64,000 nt of DNA from Ptychodera flava. Taxonomy: Eukaryota; Hemichordata; Enteropneusta; Ptychoderidae. Location of the stretch: positions 46,875,342 to 46,939,341 of the forward strand of contig NC_091934.1 in the NCBI RefSeq assembly GCF_041260155.1, in the 5' to 3' direction. Made by a program: the position numbers and the translations under genes. The notes beneath the pieces are model-generated. The model saw only the letters and a program-made list of their open reading frames with translations, was not told the origin of the DNA and ran no database searches. Positions within the stretch are counted from its first letter, which is position 1; every line of letters begins with the position of its first letter. Shown here piece after piece: positions 39,177 through 51,633 of this stretch.

Positions 39177-40089
39177 CGGACTGGCCATTAAGAAGGAGCC
39201 GGGTCAGAATTTTAGCTGCAGGGCAGAAGAAAACGAAGCTACTACGCCCAGCGATGCTGCTAGCTCGCCATCTCTGCGCCAAAGTGAAGAGACCTTTGGA
39301 AAAGAGGAAAATGAAGATATTCTCAGCAAAGATGACAAGAAAACTGATAATCATCAAAAGCCTCCTTATTCTTATGTTGCACTTATTGCCATGGCGATAC
39401 GTGAAAGTGTGGAGAAGAGATTGACACTGAGTCAAATATATGACTTTATAGTCACCAAATTTCCATTTTATGAGAAAAACAAAAAAGGCTGGCAGAACTC
39501 GATCCGGCACAACTTAAGTCTGAACGAATGCTTCATCAAAATTCCACGCGAAGGTGGTGGCGAGAGGAAAGGAAACTTTTGGACACTAGACCCAGCTTGT
39601 GAGGACATGTTTGAGAAAGGTAACTATCGACGTCGACGCCGAATGAAAGCTAGGCCTTACCGCGCTCCGCCACAAGCTTATGAAAAATCCTTGTTAGCTG
39701 ATGCTGCATATGGTAGTAGCTATCCACCGCTAACGCACAAATATCTCCCAAGTACCTACAACAACTGGTCAGCGGTCCATCACAGCCAGACCGCTCAGCT
39801 TGGATACGGCTCCTGCCAAGCCACTTCGCAGTCCCGCCTGCCGCAAACCGTGGAGTTGACCGGCTACCCGACGCAACTACACCAGAACACTGGATCTTTG
39901 CAAATACCAGTTAATTCGTACAGCCAAGTGGATCTAAGCCCGGTTAATTCTATGTCAACGATGAGCGGTACATCCTCCAGTAATGCAAGCTACGGGGGAC
40001 TCAGTTACCCGTGCCACCGTAATGCAGAGTCGGCTTTGCCTTACGCCTACTGGGCTACGGATCACAAACATGTGAGTAATCACTTGTGA
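39160..40089 (+). CDS. FOXL2: Forkhead transcription factor FOXL2, single exon
   Basis: A 309-residue intact frame from the ATG at 39160 (A at -3, G at +4) to TGA at 40087. The upstream in-frame codons have no ATG. FOXL2 is a nuclear DNA-binding regulator of gonadal and other mesodermal programmes in animals. The forkhead domain covers about residues 67-160: [17 protein letters not shown], recognition helix [18 protein letters not shown] (about 110-127), and [20 protein letters not shown], the FOXL2 signature, followed by the basic NLS RRRRRMK (157-163). Outside the domain, IKKEPG at 10-15 matches the sumoylation site of vertebrate FOXL2, the [12 protein letters not shown]...YGSC block matches its central conserved block, and the tail [10 protein letters not shown] matches its C-terminal motif. 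The vertebrate alanine tract is absent. Single-exon structure is as in vertebrates. Confidence 0.96.
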   Translation: MENPISGLAIKKEPGQNFSCRAEENEATTPSDAASSPSLRQSEETFGKEENEDILSKDDKKTDNHQKPPYSYVALIAMAIRESVEKRLTLSQIYDFIVTKFPFYEKNKKGWQNSIRHNLSLNECFIKIPREGGGERKGNFWTLDPACEDMFEKGNYRRRRRMKARPYRAPPQAYEKSLLADAAYGSSYPPLTHKYLPSTYNNWSAVHHSQTAQLGYGSCQATSQSRLPQTVELTGYPTQLHQNTGSLQIPVNSYSQVDLSPVNSMSTMSGTSSSNASYGGLSYPCHRNAESALPYAYWATDHKHVSNHL

Positions 40090-41215
40090 TCGACTCAAGT
40101 CAGACCAGAACTTTTACGACAATATCAAGTAAAATCATGGGACATTCAAACTCTGTAATATCTTAAAACACTACCGATTGCGTGACATGTGCAGTTCTAG
40201 ATGACAGGGCGGGTGTTGTCAAAGATGAAAGTAGACGCGGAATTAGAGAAAGCGAAACATCTTAGAATAGTAATTAAATAAATAGGAACGACTGCAAACT
40301 TTGCTCTCTGCTAAACATAAAAAATCAATGCAAGGATTCTTAGAAATGGAATCGGCGTCGTGGTTTTAGAATTAATGTGTGCACCTGTTGTCATGGAAAA
40401 TGGATGGACTAGTCTTTTTTTCATGATACAAAATTATTTTCTGTCTTTCTATTCCAGACATTTGCCAGTTTATAATTTGTTTTCATTTATTGTCATTCTT
40501 GTTGTTTAAGCAACTTATTTAAAACAAATTAATGTGAGTCAAATTTGAGATATGCCATACATTGATGCGCAGCCATTATCTGTTCAACATTACGTTCTTT
40601 GTTGACTCCATACGTATGTAGATACTTTTAATGTAGGTTGTAGCAAGTAGATAATAAATAATTGTAGGGATAGAAGCGTTAAAAATACCAACTATAGTGT
40701 CGGTGTCGGTTTACAAAATCAGATTTCTTTTTCACAACAAAACATTTCTGGCTTTGAAAATAAGAATTGTGTTTAATATCATTGAGCAACAAATCTCGGC
40801 AAAGAATTACTGTACGACATCCAACAAGGTTTTGCAAAAATTCTACCCTGAAAAGTCAACTCTCTCAATGTTGTCGTTTCTTATCATTCTAAGGAATAAA
40901 TTGGTGATCCTGTATGTTTTCATTTAGTTTAATTACACCTAATTTTACCAAATTGTGGATTTTAAGTTTCTTTAATTCCTAGATACCATTGTTCTGAATT
41001 GAATTGTTTGAGGACCAAAATCTATGTGAGTGAATATTGCTGCCAATATTCCACATTAAGTTGAAAGACAGCAAGGAAAATGTTCAAACGAAAATAATCG
41101 TATTTTTCATTAATGTGGATGTTAAGTAATAGTTCTAAAGATCATTTTTCTATGATATAAGGTTTTTATGTTTGTCTTTAAGTGTTTGACGTTAGAAAGA
41201 AAATAAAGGTTTACG
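40090..41215 (+). other. Probable FOXL2 3' UTR
   Basis: AT-rich. AATAAA hexamers occur near 40276, 40654 and 41202; the last is followed by a GT-rich AGTGTTTTACTC stretch and is the best cleavage candidate. Which is used is unknown. Confidence 0.4.
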
Positions 41216-42870
41216 ATAAGTATAATGTACCAGTGTTTTACTCTCAAGTTAAACTCACACGACAGGTTCTACAGTTGGAACACAAAGCGAGAAAATCAAC
41301 GTTTCTCCAGGGTGTTTATAACTTATGATGATACATATATATTTAATACAGGGAAATCTTCTCAACTTTTCCTTTTGTTTTCAAAGAGAACGTAAATCTC
41401 TGCTTTCCCAGCGTTGAGTCAAATTGGTCAAATTTGCACACAACGATTTCCGCTTGAGTTACGTTCTCCAAAGCTCATAAACGGCAGAATCTTTAACAGA
41501 ATTATTTGTTACAAAACATTGTCATGATATTACGAAAAATTACATCACTATATATCCTTCAAACTTTTGTATTGCTTTAGAAAATTGCAGAAATCATTGA
41601 TGTTTTCACTTACTAGGTCTGCAGATGAGTTCACCCCAAACTACAAAGACAACGCACTACGGTTTGGCGTTTTTGAGAATTTTTTAAAGATTGGTTAGCC
41701 AAATTTTTAACGTTATTTCGAAAGATACGACAATTTTGAACCACTTTTGAAGAAGGATTCAGCGGCTTGTAATTTTTCCGTGATTTAAAGATCTGCACTT
41801 TGACATTCCGTTCTCACTAGTCAGGTTGGTAACCCAGTTTGACTTACTACTAGAAGATGCTATGGACTTGCCATCTCGAAGTCGTTCCGTTTTTATTTTG
41901 TAGCGAATACAATGCAATGGCCGGGATATTTCTCTGTTACTGTATCTAATACACACAATCTGAATCGGAATCTAAATAAACTTGGATTCAGTAAAACCAT
42001 TGACTAGTGTGGTATAAACTACGACTGGAATTTCTACATGTCCCAAGTGAAGACAATCACATTACGATTACTCAGTAGACACGCAGTTCATCGTCGACGT
42101 GTTCGCCTCTATTTATTTGATGACATATTTTTACAAATAAACACTCGAGGGTATTTTATAAATATGTCATCCATACCTCGTGATAGCTGCTTCTATCCCG
42201 TCATGCATCAAACAAAATTCCACAATTCACTTAGAACACCGACTCAATTTGATGTTTAAAGGCCAAGGAACAATCACAGAATAAGTTGGTAAAAAATTGA
42301 ACAGTGCACGGATGTGGGAATGGCTGCTGGTCTAGTTTTCCAAGCGACGCGTCTCTGACAAATGTTTAGTTTAGCTATCGTATTATGTTTATAGAAATGT
42401 GTGTACTCCGAAACATAAACATAGCCGTAGAAATCGAACGTCGGTTGGAAATTTTATCGCATATTAGAGGGCTATTCTAAACATCTGCTATAGTCCTAAA
42501 CCGAAATACTGGGCCATATATTGAACCTGTCATAAATGATGAAATTTTGTCCGCCATATTTCAAGGATTTAATCTTAATGCTGCATCAAGGAGACACCAT
42601 AACTACATCTACAAATCTGAAATACGCAAATAGCGTTAAATTTCTAGTTTTGAAAAGCCATATAAAATATGCTTTTATGTAGACTATTACTGTAGATTTG
42701 GAAAATTGTAATTTGACATTTTGCCCATGGCAGTGGAAGAGCATATATAGGGAAACATCCTGAACATTGGGCTAAGCAATAGCAAACACTCCGGTTAGTC
42801 TTTACGAAAGCCAACAAGATTTATTTGAATAAATGTAACCTCTGTCGGAAATAAGAGAAAGGTGCCGCGT
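41216..42870. other. Intergenic tract, no recognised feature
   Basis: No exon or repeat family recognised. Confidence 0.45.
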
Positions 42871-42872
42871 TC

Positions 42873-42972
42873 TGCAGTTGACGAACACCGTATACTGCAA
42901 CTCTGCAGTTGACGAACACCGTATACTGCAACTCTGCAGTTGACGAACACCGTATACTGCAACTCTGCAGTT
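42873..42972. repeat. About 32-bp tandem repeat, 3 copies
   Basis: CTGCAGTTGACGAACACCGT followed by ATACTGCAACT, three times, with a diverged fourth start CTGCAGTTGGCATCAC. Confidence 0.93.
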
Positions 42973-43537
42973 GGCATCACTGTTAACCATTCAACTGGAC
43001 CACAAACTGTTTGCGATCATCCAAGTTATACTGAGTCTTGCCTGGCCAAAGACCATGCACTGTTTACAGCGGTTTTTGTGAAACTTCTGTTAAAAGTCTG
43101 TCAGTTCGTTATATTCCTGCAGATGCTGGAATTTTTCACTTTCCCGTAAAATACCTCAGAGTCAGTACTATAGCTATCAACGCATTAGATGTACCAATTG
43201 TAAATAAAACGCTTTTATTTGTTAGCATTATTCCAGCACCGTTTAACATTAGCGAGCCGGTCCTTAAGTCGACGTTTGGTCTGCGAGTTGACTGTAATGA
43301 CAATTTAATGAGATGTTTAGATTCAAGTTTGTTTACCCGTTAGTCAATCGTTCTACTTTCGTTAATTGTTTGTTATGAGAAAATTCGGGGCGATATATTA
43401 CCTTATTAACACTTTAGCCAAGCTCAATTACCTTTTAATGCCAAAACGATAACTTTATTTATCGAGTTTTTCGAAGTTTCCCGCTGTAAAGCTTTCCTTC
43501 TACAAGTCAGCCAGTTCACTGCGACACAGTAAGGTTA

Positions 43538-43703
43538 GATTAACCACGGTCCGTCTATCACATAGAGGGACCATGGATTAACCACGGTCCCTCTATCACA
43601 TAGAGGGACCATGGATTAACCACGGTCCCTCTATCACATAGAGGGACCATGGATTAACCACAGTCCTTCTATCACATAGAGGGACCATGGATTAACCGTG
43701 ACT
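43538..43703. repeat. 38-bp tandem array of a palindromic unit, 4 copies
   Basis: Each unit, GATTAACCACGGTCCCTCTA then TCACATAGAGGGACCATG, holds a 10-bp perfect stem GGTCCCTCTA/TAGAGGGACC with a 5-base loop, extended by CCACGG/CCATGG. The array closes with GATTAACCGTGAC. Confidence 0.93.
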
Positions 43704-45965
43704 AAGACAATGAATTGCGAGTCCGTTCCTTAATGAAGAACATTACTCTGCACATGTGTCTGAATTACGGCGATTAATGGTTTCGACTGCAGGATTATTT
43801 GTAGAAATTTCGCTGGTAACAAATCTCCGTTGAGGTCATTTCACCGAGGGTTGAAACCATAGTAACGATATGAACGGTGCAGATACTGAAGAGAAGATTG
43901 TCTACATAGCTGTACTAAGATTGGAAATGATAACATGATGACTGTGGCGTGAAAAGTTTTCAGTTTTATAAAGAACTATTCTTCATAAAGCTGAACACTT
44001 CTGTGACACAAAACAGTTTCAATTATCATTTGGCTGCAAATGTAAAAACAGGATAGAAGTTGACGAAAAGTAAACATGTACACCTTTCGGCATACATCAT
44101 CAAAAACGAGTTCTTCTGTTCTAGGTTAACTGTATTAGAACACGACTTTTAAGTTAAGGAATATTAGTTCGACCTATTTATGAACATGTTCGAGGTGCGA
44201 ATCTGTAACATGCCGCAATGTGCACGAGATGTAGTCTATTAGTGTTCAACAGTTTCAAAGTCACAGAAAAGAAACAATGACTTCCCTTACCTATTTTTAA
44301 ACGATGAACAGTTTAAAAGAGTTAAAGTGAACTACAAATGATTCAGTTCTCCTCGGATTTCGGCAAATTGAGAGTATATCGCGATATGTCCTTTTTTGTT
44401 TTTTGAACCCAAATAACTCACATCGTCCGACGCGAGAAATTCACATACGTTTATGACAATCGTCGGGCCGTTTTACCGATCTAAGAAAATATTTCAACCA
44501 GTTGGTGAAAATATACACATCTCGCTCCTTTGTCAGGGTAAATGGCAAAAACGACCAAACTCGTACTTTTTACAATTGGTTTCAATACAGTTTCAATAGA
44601 GCAAACCCTACGTCTCATCAACTTCGACTGCAACGTGTCTTCCATGAAAACCACAAATATTCCCATGGTAACCAATATATTGTCATCAAAATTCCACAGC
44701 TTTGGTCCAAGATTAATATATACAGTCAAGTCTCTACTTGAGCTAAAAAGCATTTTCATGTTTAGTGCAGGGCACATAAAATTGCAGAGACTTAATGCCT
44801 TGGTATCGAGTACGGACGAATTACCACGTTTATAAATACAAAGCTCGTCCATAGTTTATATCGAGTATCTATGTTTATTTGTTCAAACTCGAGGCACAAA
44901 ATCGTGACCCGAGACTGACCGCCATTGTTCTCTCAAAAATTGTCTTTATTCGTTTGATCGATAGAAAACAGCAGTAGGCGATCAAGTAACTTACAAGGTA
45001 TTGGAGGGAAAGTCACCAAATAACATGGATGTCCAGTTGAGATAATTCAAATACCTGGGATGAGTGATTCCAGATAGAAAATGACACGAACGGGAAGGTT
45101 TACGCAAAGATATTATGTGTACCCAAGAGAATACATGTAAATGAACTATGCCGAACTCTGGCTGCAGGTTTTGGCAACGAGTGACAGACGACGGTCGTGT
45201 CACGTGATATACCGAGTATGAGGGATCGGCTGCCGGTGAAATGCCAGCCGGTCAATTCGATTAAGGTCAGCGAATGCTAAATCAAATGATAATCTCGACA
45301 TCAGATTCTCTATTTTTACGATCCTAATTCACCTGGTAGATTCAAGAGTTACCGCTAGTATTATCTGACAGTTATTTTATGTACTGTGTAGGTAGCAAAC
45401 ACGGAACCATCAAACTTTCCAATTTTAACATCTGCGTGTAACCCGTGATATTCCATTCATGATCAAAGTTGTGAATTTAGCTGGGGGTCACATGGCCACA
45501 AGTTGCACAGTTCTCCAATAAGCGATACGTAGAATACAACTAGAACGAAAGATTTAATGAAGAACTGTTTTCTATATGACACGATTCGGATTTTTTGCAT
45601 TTGTAAAATCAGAGACAACCACCGTGATCTGTGCCCAGTAACTCTGACGCTGCATATGAATTGACAACCGTCAAAAATTAAAGACATTTGTCCATTTTGT
45701 CATGTGTCACTATTGTCGGCCAAAATCTCTGTATCGGCAAACAGATTTTACCATGGACCATTTTACGGACAAATAAACAAAAATACAACTCTGCAAATCT
45801 GCTTTAAAAGGTCGTCGTTGCGACTCAGGTACTGGACGGCCCATGCAATTTTATACGAAGACGTACGATGACTGACAATCTGGAAAACAGAGTCCATCTC
45901 GGTGCTGTGTCGGAATGCGAATTGTAGGAAAGGACGAGTTCATGGTCAGCCAAACCCGTCCACAA
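43704..45965. other. Intergenic tract; one unassigned 123-codon minus frame
   Basis: The frame at 44481-44852 (minus) is open for 123 codons, but the opposite strand is open as well, no motif is recognised and no splice or Kozak support was found. It is not called a gene. Confidence 0.35.
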
Positions 45966-45983
45966 CAGTATTCCTCCCTTTCG

Positions 45984-45987
45984 TGCC

Positions 45988-46018
<31 letters not shown>

Positions 46019-46110
46019 ATGTATGTACTGTATGTCCGTCCGTCCGTCCGTCCGTCTGTCTGTCTGTCTGTCTGTCTGTCTGAATGTATGTATGTACGTA
46101 TGTATGTAAA
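45984..46110. repeat. Tetranucleotide microsatellite (CTGT)n, (CCGT)n, (ATGT)n
   Basis: Consecutive blocks of CTGT, CCGT, CTGT again and ATGT/ACGT units. Long frames on both strands are repeat artefacts. Confidence 0.97.
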
Positions 46111-46324
46111 TACACGTGTGTAATTACATGTAGATGTGCGAGCGTGTAAGCTTGTATACAGTGTGTACACAAAATAATGATATACATGTAGGTGCATAGA
46201 CATCAAATCAGGTCCAATAATCGTTATCATTCAAGGTAACTAAGAAAGTTACCAGGTCCAAGGAAATACGCAAATGTGCGTGTATAGATCAAGAAATAAA
46301 CATGTACATAAATACACACATGCA

Positions 46325-46354
46325 TCTCTCTCACTCACTCACTCACTCACTCAC

Positions 46355-46407
<53 letters not shown>

Positions 46408-46434
46408 ACACAAGCACACACACACACTACGGAG
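46325..46434. repeat. (CTCA)n, (CT)n and (CA)n microsatellite
   Basis: CTCACTCA units, then CTCTCT of about 50 bp, then a short CACACA stretch. Confidence 0.97.
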
Positions 46435-49290
46435 GATTGGTTTCGGCGTCCTAAGTTACAACAACAGTGGCCCTCGAGATAAGCTTAACATCCTCATCAG
46501 CAAGGAACGGTAAACAAAGGCATGAGAAAGTGACTTTTATCAGAATTAGGTGAGGGTGTATTTCTCAACCGAATGTCTTGCATGTATGCTTGTAACACGT
46601 TTTTTTCAATTTAAACCACCTTACAGTGTTACAGTGGACAGGGAATTAACATGCTAGACAGACCTACACGCAGATTTCAGAGGGATGTGATTTCTGCAAA
46701 CGTTTAAGTCATTATTGCGGTTTTTTTTAAATTTCGGATGTTTAAAACAATGAAATATGTAAAATACAAGGATTTCAAGACTGGGTCAGAATGTAAATAT
46801 ACTTGGTCGTCTGGTTTGGGATGGCATTGAGCCTGTCAGGCCTGTACAGCGATTGCCAGTCGCCTCACAGGGGTGGTCACCATTGAAAACACGACATCAA
46901 TACAGGTTAGATGGGATAGCTTGTTGAGAGCCCAGTAGTCGAGCCGTTAGTAATGTCTTAACATGTGCTAAACAGATGAAAACATTTACCAGACTACCGC
47001 TAAGTACCACAGAAATCGTACTCATTCCACAGCGGAGACACGCAGTTGAAGTCAGACTCGTTTTCAGTCTGCGAAAATTCCCGTTCTAATGATTGGAGGT
47101 TGTATACCTGTTTAGTTTTCATTTCGTTTGAAAAGTATTGAACACTCTGTCTACGTCCATCAAGTTCAATATCAAATAGAATGCATGTACAGGCTTACCA
47201 ATGTGATTCGTATCGCACTCTAAATCAGAAAATACTTCAAACAGAATTGGATGCAGTCATAGAAACATTATTCCTTGGACTTTAAGGTTCATCATAACAT
47301 CCAACCAAATTTTAATTTGCTAGTATAAAAAGCAATCCATGGCACATTTATGGAAAATGCGAAAAATGTCATGTTTTGATTTGAGAAATGTATACATCTC
47401 TTCACAGCTTCCATGGAGTTGGTTTGGGATTCAATTTTCTACCAACTTTGAGTTTGACTTCTCGATCATCAACCGCCTCTGGATTAACTCCCACAAGACG
47501 CATGCAATAGTTTAAACTTTTGGCAATATTTTTACCATTTTAACATGTAAAACTAATACGTTTCCTGATTCTTCTTCGTAAAATATGTTGAAATACTATT
47601 ATCCCTGCTAACACAATGCGTTGTGTACAGTAAATGACGTTATGTTGAATTCTAGTGTGGATTAACATTGGCCATAACACATGTCAAGGTTGTATCGACA
47701 AGTTGAACGTCTGCCATGTCAACGTGATTTAAGAATTACAACAAAATCTGGGGAGAGCAGCAACCCCCTCCCCCAAAGATAATATCAGAAGTAAAGGTAA
47801 ATGGAGCTTTAACAAAGAATGTTTACATTTACCAAGTTGAAGTTCAACGTCTGCCCCGAATCTATCACCGATCAAATATTTACGATGTAACGACACAACA
47901 CAGGGTATCAACAAAATTTGGTATTTTCACACTTCATTGTCCAAATCATGTCCATGTAAGACCATGTGATTACACTTGACGGCGTCCAGTGGTGAAATCG
48001 AACAGCCTGGACTAAATCAAAATTTGAAATGTACCTCATTGAATTCCGTCGATACACGATCACCCTTCGACTTCTTCTTAAAAACTCAAAGTTGATCTGG
48101 TGAAGTCCCAAAAAGCGTACTAGTACATCTCATAAATTGACTTATCTCATAAATTGACTTACGTATCGAAGTTTAACCAGACACTGAGAGAATACCGTAG
48201 TAAATGTCATCTGGATTATTTATTGACACACCAATTAACAACAAATTAAAGTAATTAGATGGGAGTGATTGCTCGGAGTGTGGTACCTACGTGGATAGCA
48301 TAACGATGTTTTGATGGATTGTGTTACAGGGTCATCAGGGTGTATCGTCTTACACTCTGTCTCTGTACAACATTTACGCCAGCAGAACCCTGGGTTCCCC
48401 TTGCTCTACTAAGGCGGCCACACTCCACATGAATGCTTCCAACTACCCTGTGCACAGTTTACAGAGCAACATCTATTGTGTTGAATGCAGGATAAACCCG
48501 TTGACTCCGACAGATCATTTCGTATAAAAACTTTGGTTGCAAAACACCAATGCAAGAATGCTTTCTGACGAGTTAGCCTTGCTTTCTCAGACATTGGCAT
48601 AGGAATACCAGCTTGAATGTTGGTAGGAATATCAGCTTAGACGCTGAGGATTCATCTGTTGTTTAAAAACGACTTTCTTTTAGCAAAACTTGACTACTTT
48701 TGACAAATAAACTTGTTTAGTTACATATTCAGTTCGTTAGAGGGCCCGAAGCTTTAACTTTTGATGTCATATTGAAGTATACAGTATTCGGCTTGTCAGC
48801 TCAGCCTGTCCCACATTTTCATCGTTGACAAGTGAATCCTGGTCCGGACTTCTATTCAAACGTAAACAATAACATAACAATGCATTTTGCATGAGCAGAC
48901 ACAGTGTCGACACGTGTTTCAACCTTTTTTTCGAAAGTAGAATAAGAAACCCTGGTTGAAATTAGGAACAAAAATACAGAACAGCAAGAACAATTGTAAA
49001 GAAATTTTCGATGCATGCAACAGCAAGGAGGAGATGGCGGAGGCTTCCTTTCTGGACAACGCCCTCTCGAGTTTCAATGAAGAACGTTCTGTGCATTGGC
49101 ATGGCAAACTCAAGCTGCACCATCTCACGGAACTCTCGGTGTTCACGATGTTTTTTATTTGGGAGGGGGGTTGACAAATAAATAGAGTAAATAACAACAT
49201 AGCTGAAACGTTAAGATGTGTTTAAATAGATAAAACATGAAATGCAAAGTGAAAGTCGTGCACACTCTGCCCAGACAAATACATTCAAGT
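46435..49290. other. Intergenic tract, no recognised feature
   Basis: No exon or RNA gene recognised. The frames around 47.7-49.2 kb carry no family motif. Confidence 0.45.
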
Positions 49291-49294
49291 ATGT

Positions 49295-49472
49295 ACGAAT
49301 ATTTTGAATTTCAAATATTGGTTATCAAGTGATTACTCCTCTAGTACCAAAAGTTGCACAGTGACCCATGATTTTGATTTCTTGATTTGGTAAGAATATG
49401 GATTCTCCTGAGGAAAGTTTGAGCTAAAAATGATAAAATATTTCATTTTTGAGGCTTATATTACCTTAATTT
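49295..49472. repeat. Dispersed repeat, third copy of the 37.1/38.0 kb family
   Basis: Shares GAATTTCAAATATTGGT, TCTAGTACCAAAA.TTGCAC, GTGACCC.TGATTTT and a TTACCTTA end with 38025-38200. Confidence 0.55.
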
Positions 49473-50328
49473 GTTCAGTGCAATCAAGTTTACTCAAATA
49501 TTTAGTTCGCTACTGAAAGTCCAGTATAAAATCAAAACACAATCATGTATTTCCAATTAATTCTATTGGCACATTATAAAAATTATTCAAAACAATACTG
49601 AAATTGGGGTGGGATGGGGTGGGGTAGGGTGGGGTCGGAGGTGTATTGACACCTTCTTTCTCTTGCTCACAGAAATATACACACTGAAGAATTAGACTAG
49701 CATTCAAGAGACTATAACATTTTTACAACATGATATCATGAAGGAAGCAATTATTCATCAAGATTCAAATAATCTTTGAGTTTGCATGTATTTTATTTCT
49801 GCTCCATTAAAATACTGAATGTCGCCAACAAGAAACATTGGGAACTGTCATCGTTGGAAAGTTTGTCCAAATGCAGCAATGCTACAATAGATATATTCAC
49901 AATAAAAGGTCTTACAGAGCTGTGTAGCATGCATAAGATTTCGTTGATACAAAGCTCTAAAACTGTCAATAATAAAATGTATTCACAAAAGCATTTCAAT
50001 TATATAAAGTGAGACTATAATTATCTTATATCTATTATATTTATTCTCTTATTTACAAACATAAATGTACAAACAAAGATACCAATATAGCAAAATAGTT
50101 TCTCAACAAATCTTCGAGTCATACAAATATTACATAGAAAATGTCAATTTACACAAAATTATAGTGTTCCAAAGATCTTTAAATTCAGATCTGAATGATA
50201 TATGGAAGACATCATTAAGTGTGTAGAAATCACATTATTCAAAATTTTCATACAGTCATGTCTAAAGGGCAAGTACTAACTTTTGATATTTTTCACTACT
50301 TTTGTTTTAAATGTCAACCATAATTTCT

Positions 50329-50477
50329 AATGTGCAGCGTCTGGGAAACTGTTATCCAATTGGTGGGCTGAATCTTACCCTTATAATTGAATAAATCAAA
50401 AAGACTCCTTAAGTTGCTGTGAATAGTGACAATCAACCAATCACAAATAACCTTTCGACCCTACTGCATATCAGCAG
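50329..50477. mobile_element. hAT-like MITE, copy 3
   Basis: Perfect 8-bp target duplication TAATTTCT at 50321-50328 and 50478-50485. Starts AATGTGCAGCGTCTGG and ends CTGCATATCAGCAG. The body is homologous to the copies at 385-537 and 27489-27642. Confidence 0.85.
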
Positions 50478-50599
50478 TAATTTCTTGTTCTACTCCCAAA
50501 AACATGTTGATGTACATAGTATTCAGCTATTAGACTTAACCTGTGTATGTGTTGACTGCGTTGTTATCGTTGACATAAAAATAAAAATAATGTAGCTAG

Positions 50600-51135
50600 A
50601 TGCCTTAGAACTACATTCTTATGGGGCCTTCCTATAGCTTTGTAAAACAACTGGATACACTGGAATTGCATGCTTACGGGGCCCTCAAATGGTTTTGAAA
50701 AGCCTTGGAACTTAGGGGGCCCTTTCACAGTTTTGTAGAGCAATGGGATGCCTTGCCAGTTTCTTAGGGGGCCTCCAATAGTTTTATAAAACCTTGGAGC
50801 TACTTTCCTAACAGGCTCTCCCATAGCTTCGTATGGTAATTGGATGCCTTGGAACTACTTTCTTGGGGGGGGGGGGGGGGGGGGGGGCTCTCCCATAGCT
50901 TTGTAAAGCAAGAGGATGCCTTGGAACTACTTTCTTGGGGGGAGGGGGCGGCTCTCCCATAGCTTTGTACAGCAATTGGATGCCTTGGAACTACTTTCTT
51001 GGGGGGGGGGGGACGGCTCTCCCATAGCTTTGTAAAGCAATTCCAAGAGGATGCCTGGAACTACTTTCATAGGGGGCTCTCCCATGGTTTTGGAGAACAA
51101 TGAGGTGCCTTGGAACCACTTTCTTTTGGGACTCT
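50600..51135. repeat. About 60-75 bp tandem array downstream of COPB2
   Basis: Units contain GGATGCCTTGGAACTACTTT, a G-run of 5-25, and CTCTCCCATAGCTTTGTA. Minus-strand frames here are repeat artefacts. Confidence 0.9.
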
Positions 51136-51505
51136 TCCGAACGTTTGTCAACTGCAACCAGACCCCTATGATCGTGTTGATTTATTAAAATTAGTTGATT
51201 TGAACCCAGTATTCTCCAGTCTTGCCATAATGACTATGAAGATCAACAGATTAATCATGACTAATGAGATGAACAGATTAAGATAGATCTTCAATTGTTT
51301 TTCGCTAAATCATTCCATATTGCATAAGAGTTACAGTTAACTGCCACCTCTTGAACTTTCATGAGGGCTAAATTTGAATGATTTTGAATGAAATGAGTTG
51401 AAAGTTGAAAATCTCTTGAAATTACAGAAATAGATTATCAATGCAACAGTGTAATTAATTTTAATAAAGTATTTAGTTACTTGATAAATTCTGGGATATT
51501 AATAT

Positions 51506-51511
51506 TTTATT
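51506..51511 (-). terminator. Candidate COPB2 polyadenylation signal
   Basis: AATAAA on the minus strand, about 123 nt downstream of the COPB2 stop. Chosen for proximity only. Confidence 0.4.
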
Positions 51512-51633
51512 TTTCTCAAAAAACACTGATTTTGTCTTGCACAACAGTAAACATCAGTTTTTGGTTGCATAATTTATCACATCATGATCTGTTCACAAAA
51601 TAAATCCAACAAATGGAAACAATTCACCTGAAA

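Noticed and set aside
39127-39510. 127-codon minus frame opposite FOXL2
   Set aside because: Shadow of the conserved forkhead coding strand; no recognisable protein.
44481-44852. 123-codon minus frame
   Set aside because: No known motif, opposite strand equally open, no splice or start support.
45825-46230. Frames rich in TDRQ or SVCL repeats
   Set aside because: Tetranucleotide microsatellite translated in both directions.
50564-51157. Minus frames with GEP..KVVPG-like repeats
   Set aside because: Tandem array with G-runs downstream of COPB2; repeat-derived, no family match.
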